In this document: in pieces, positions 10,538 through 10,976 of the stretch
Layout of the letters: each line of letters opens with the position of its first letter
How positions within the stretch are numbered: the stretch's first letter is position 1
NCBI RefSeq assembly: GCF_001949145.1
Contig: NW_019091539.1
Location: 1,257,423-1,268,398, forward strand
DNA length: 10,976 nucleotides
Direction of reading: 5' to 3'
Source: Acanthaster planci
Lineage: Eukaryota; Echinodermata; Asteroidea; Valvatida; Acanthasteridae
The notes under the pieces: generated by a model
Databases searched by the model: none
What the model was told of the DNA's origin: nothing
What the model saw: only the letters and a program-made list of their open reading frames with translations
Position numbers and translations under genes: made by a program

Positions 10538-10976
10538 GTGAACAAACTTTGATGAAACTTCAGCGAAAATTGACTAGAGGTTTCTACTCAAAGAAAAGGC
10601 ATTCTAATCCAATGTTGACTTTGAACTATGAGGTCATCATTTCTATTCTATCTTTGATTACTGTACTTACCTTCCAATTTTTCTGCTGTGTGGAACATTA
10701 AATTGAGGGAAGATCGACATAAAATATGTACAGTCGACTGTCTGCGTGTTTTTTTGTACAGAGTACCCTGTTTTGACCAATGGGAACATGTTTGAGGAAA
10801 GGCCCCATAGATCATCTTTGTATGCAACTAGTTATCGACTGCAGAGACGAACATTTGAATTTTTGGCTTAATGTTGGCAGTATGCACTTTTACCTAAAGT
10901 ACCTATTTTTAGTCTTCACTGGAGGTAACAATTACAGTATCAACCTTAGGGTGTGATCAGTCCAAAATTGTGCCAT
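10538..10976. other. unassigned right-edge sequence
   Basis: If the exon ending at 10537 is real, this is the start of its intron. An acceptor-like tract, TTTTTTTGTACAG, ends near 10760, but the sequence after it does not encode the Trp-containing second half of a MADF domain before a stop. Nothing else is supported. Confidence 0.4.

Overview
The window is animal nuclear DNA. It is fairly AT-rich and gene-poor, with long introns, canonical GT/AG splice sites, a TATA promoter and many short repeats. Its only certain gene is the 5' portion of an animal-type, chloride-dependent alpha-amylase (glycoside hydrolase family 13) on the minus strand. Repeated TAGGCCTAC-type words and high divergence between apparent haplotypes hint at a marine invertebrate deuterostome such as an echinoderm. 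That taxonomic guess is an inference only.

The amylase reads right to left. A TATA box at about 7508-7498 is followed by exon 1 (7435-7299; start codon, signal peptide, mature N-terminus), intron 1 (7298-5679, phase 2), exon 2 (5678-5437; first calcium-site residues), intron 2 (5436-516, phase 1) and exon 3 (515-1; catalytic Asp and Glu). Exon 3 runs off the left edge in frame. The joined reading frame gives 298 residues without a stop, roughly 60% of a normal animal amylase of about 490-510 residues. The third catalytic Asp and the C-terminal domain lie outside the window.

Intron 2 holds the most unusual structure. About 1.4-1.8 kb occurs twice in direct orientation (1819-3649 and 4013-5489). 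The left copy ends in the 3' 53 bases of exon 2 and stops exactly at the single ambiguous base, n3650. The most economical reading is that the right end of one contig and the left end of the next are overlapping but divergent haplotypes, placed end to end with a token gap. A genuine tandem duplication is the alternative. Between the copies is a 362-bp segment (3651-4012) that resembles part of a retrotransposon LTR. The copies also differ by a 34-bp repeat (one unit versus four) and by a 457-bp indel carrying a perfect CRE-type palindrome.

Right of the amylase promoter, 7509-10413 is intergenic sequence with one unassigned open frame (8137-8550), a dispersed repeat shared with intron 1, and a hairpin. 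At 10414-10537 on the plus strand is a possible first coding exon whose translation resembles the start of a MADF (Myb/SANT-like) DNA-binding domain. This is tentative; if real, it is a divergently transcribed neighbour.

I saw no evidence of a new defence, mobile or biosynthetic system. The main results are the amylase structure and the probable assembly artefact inside it.
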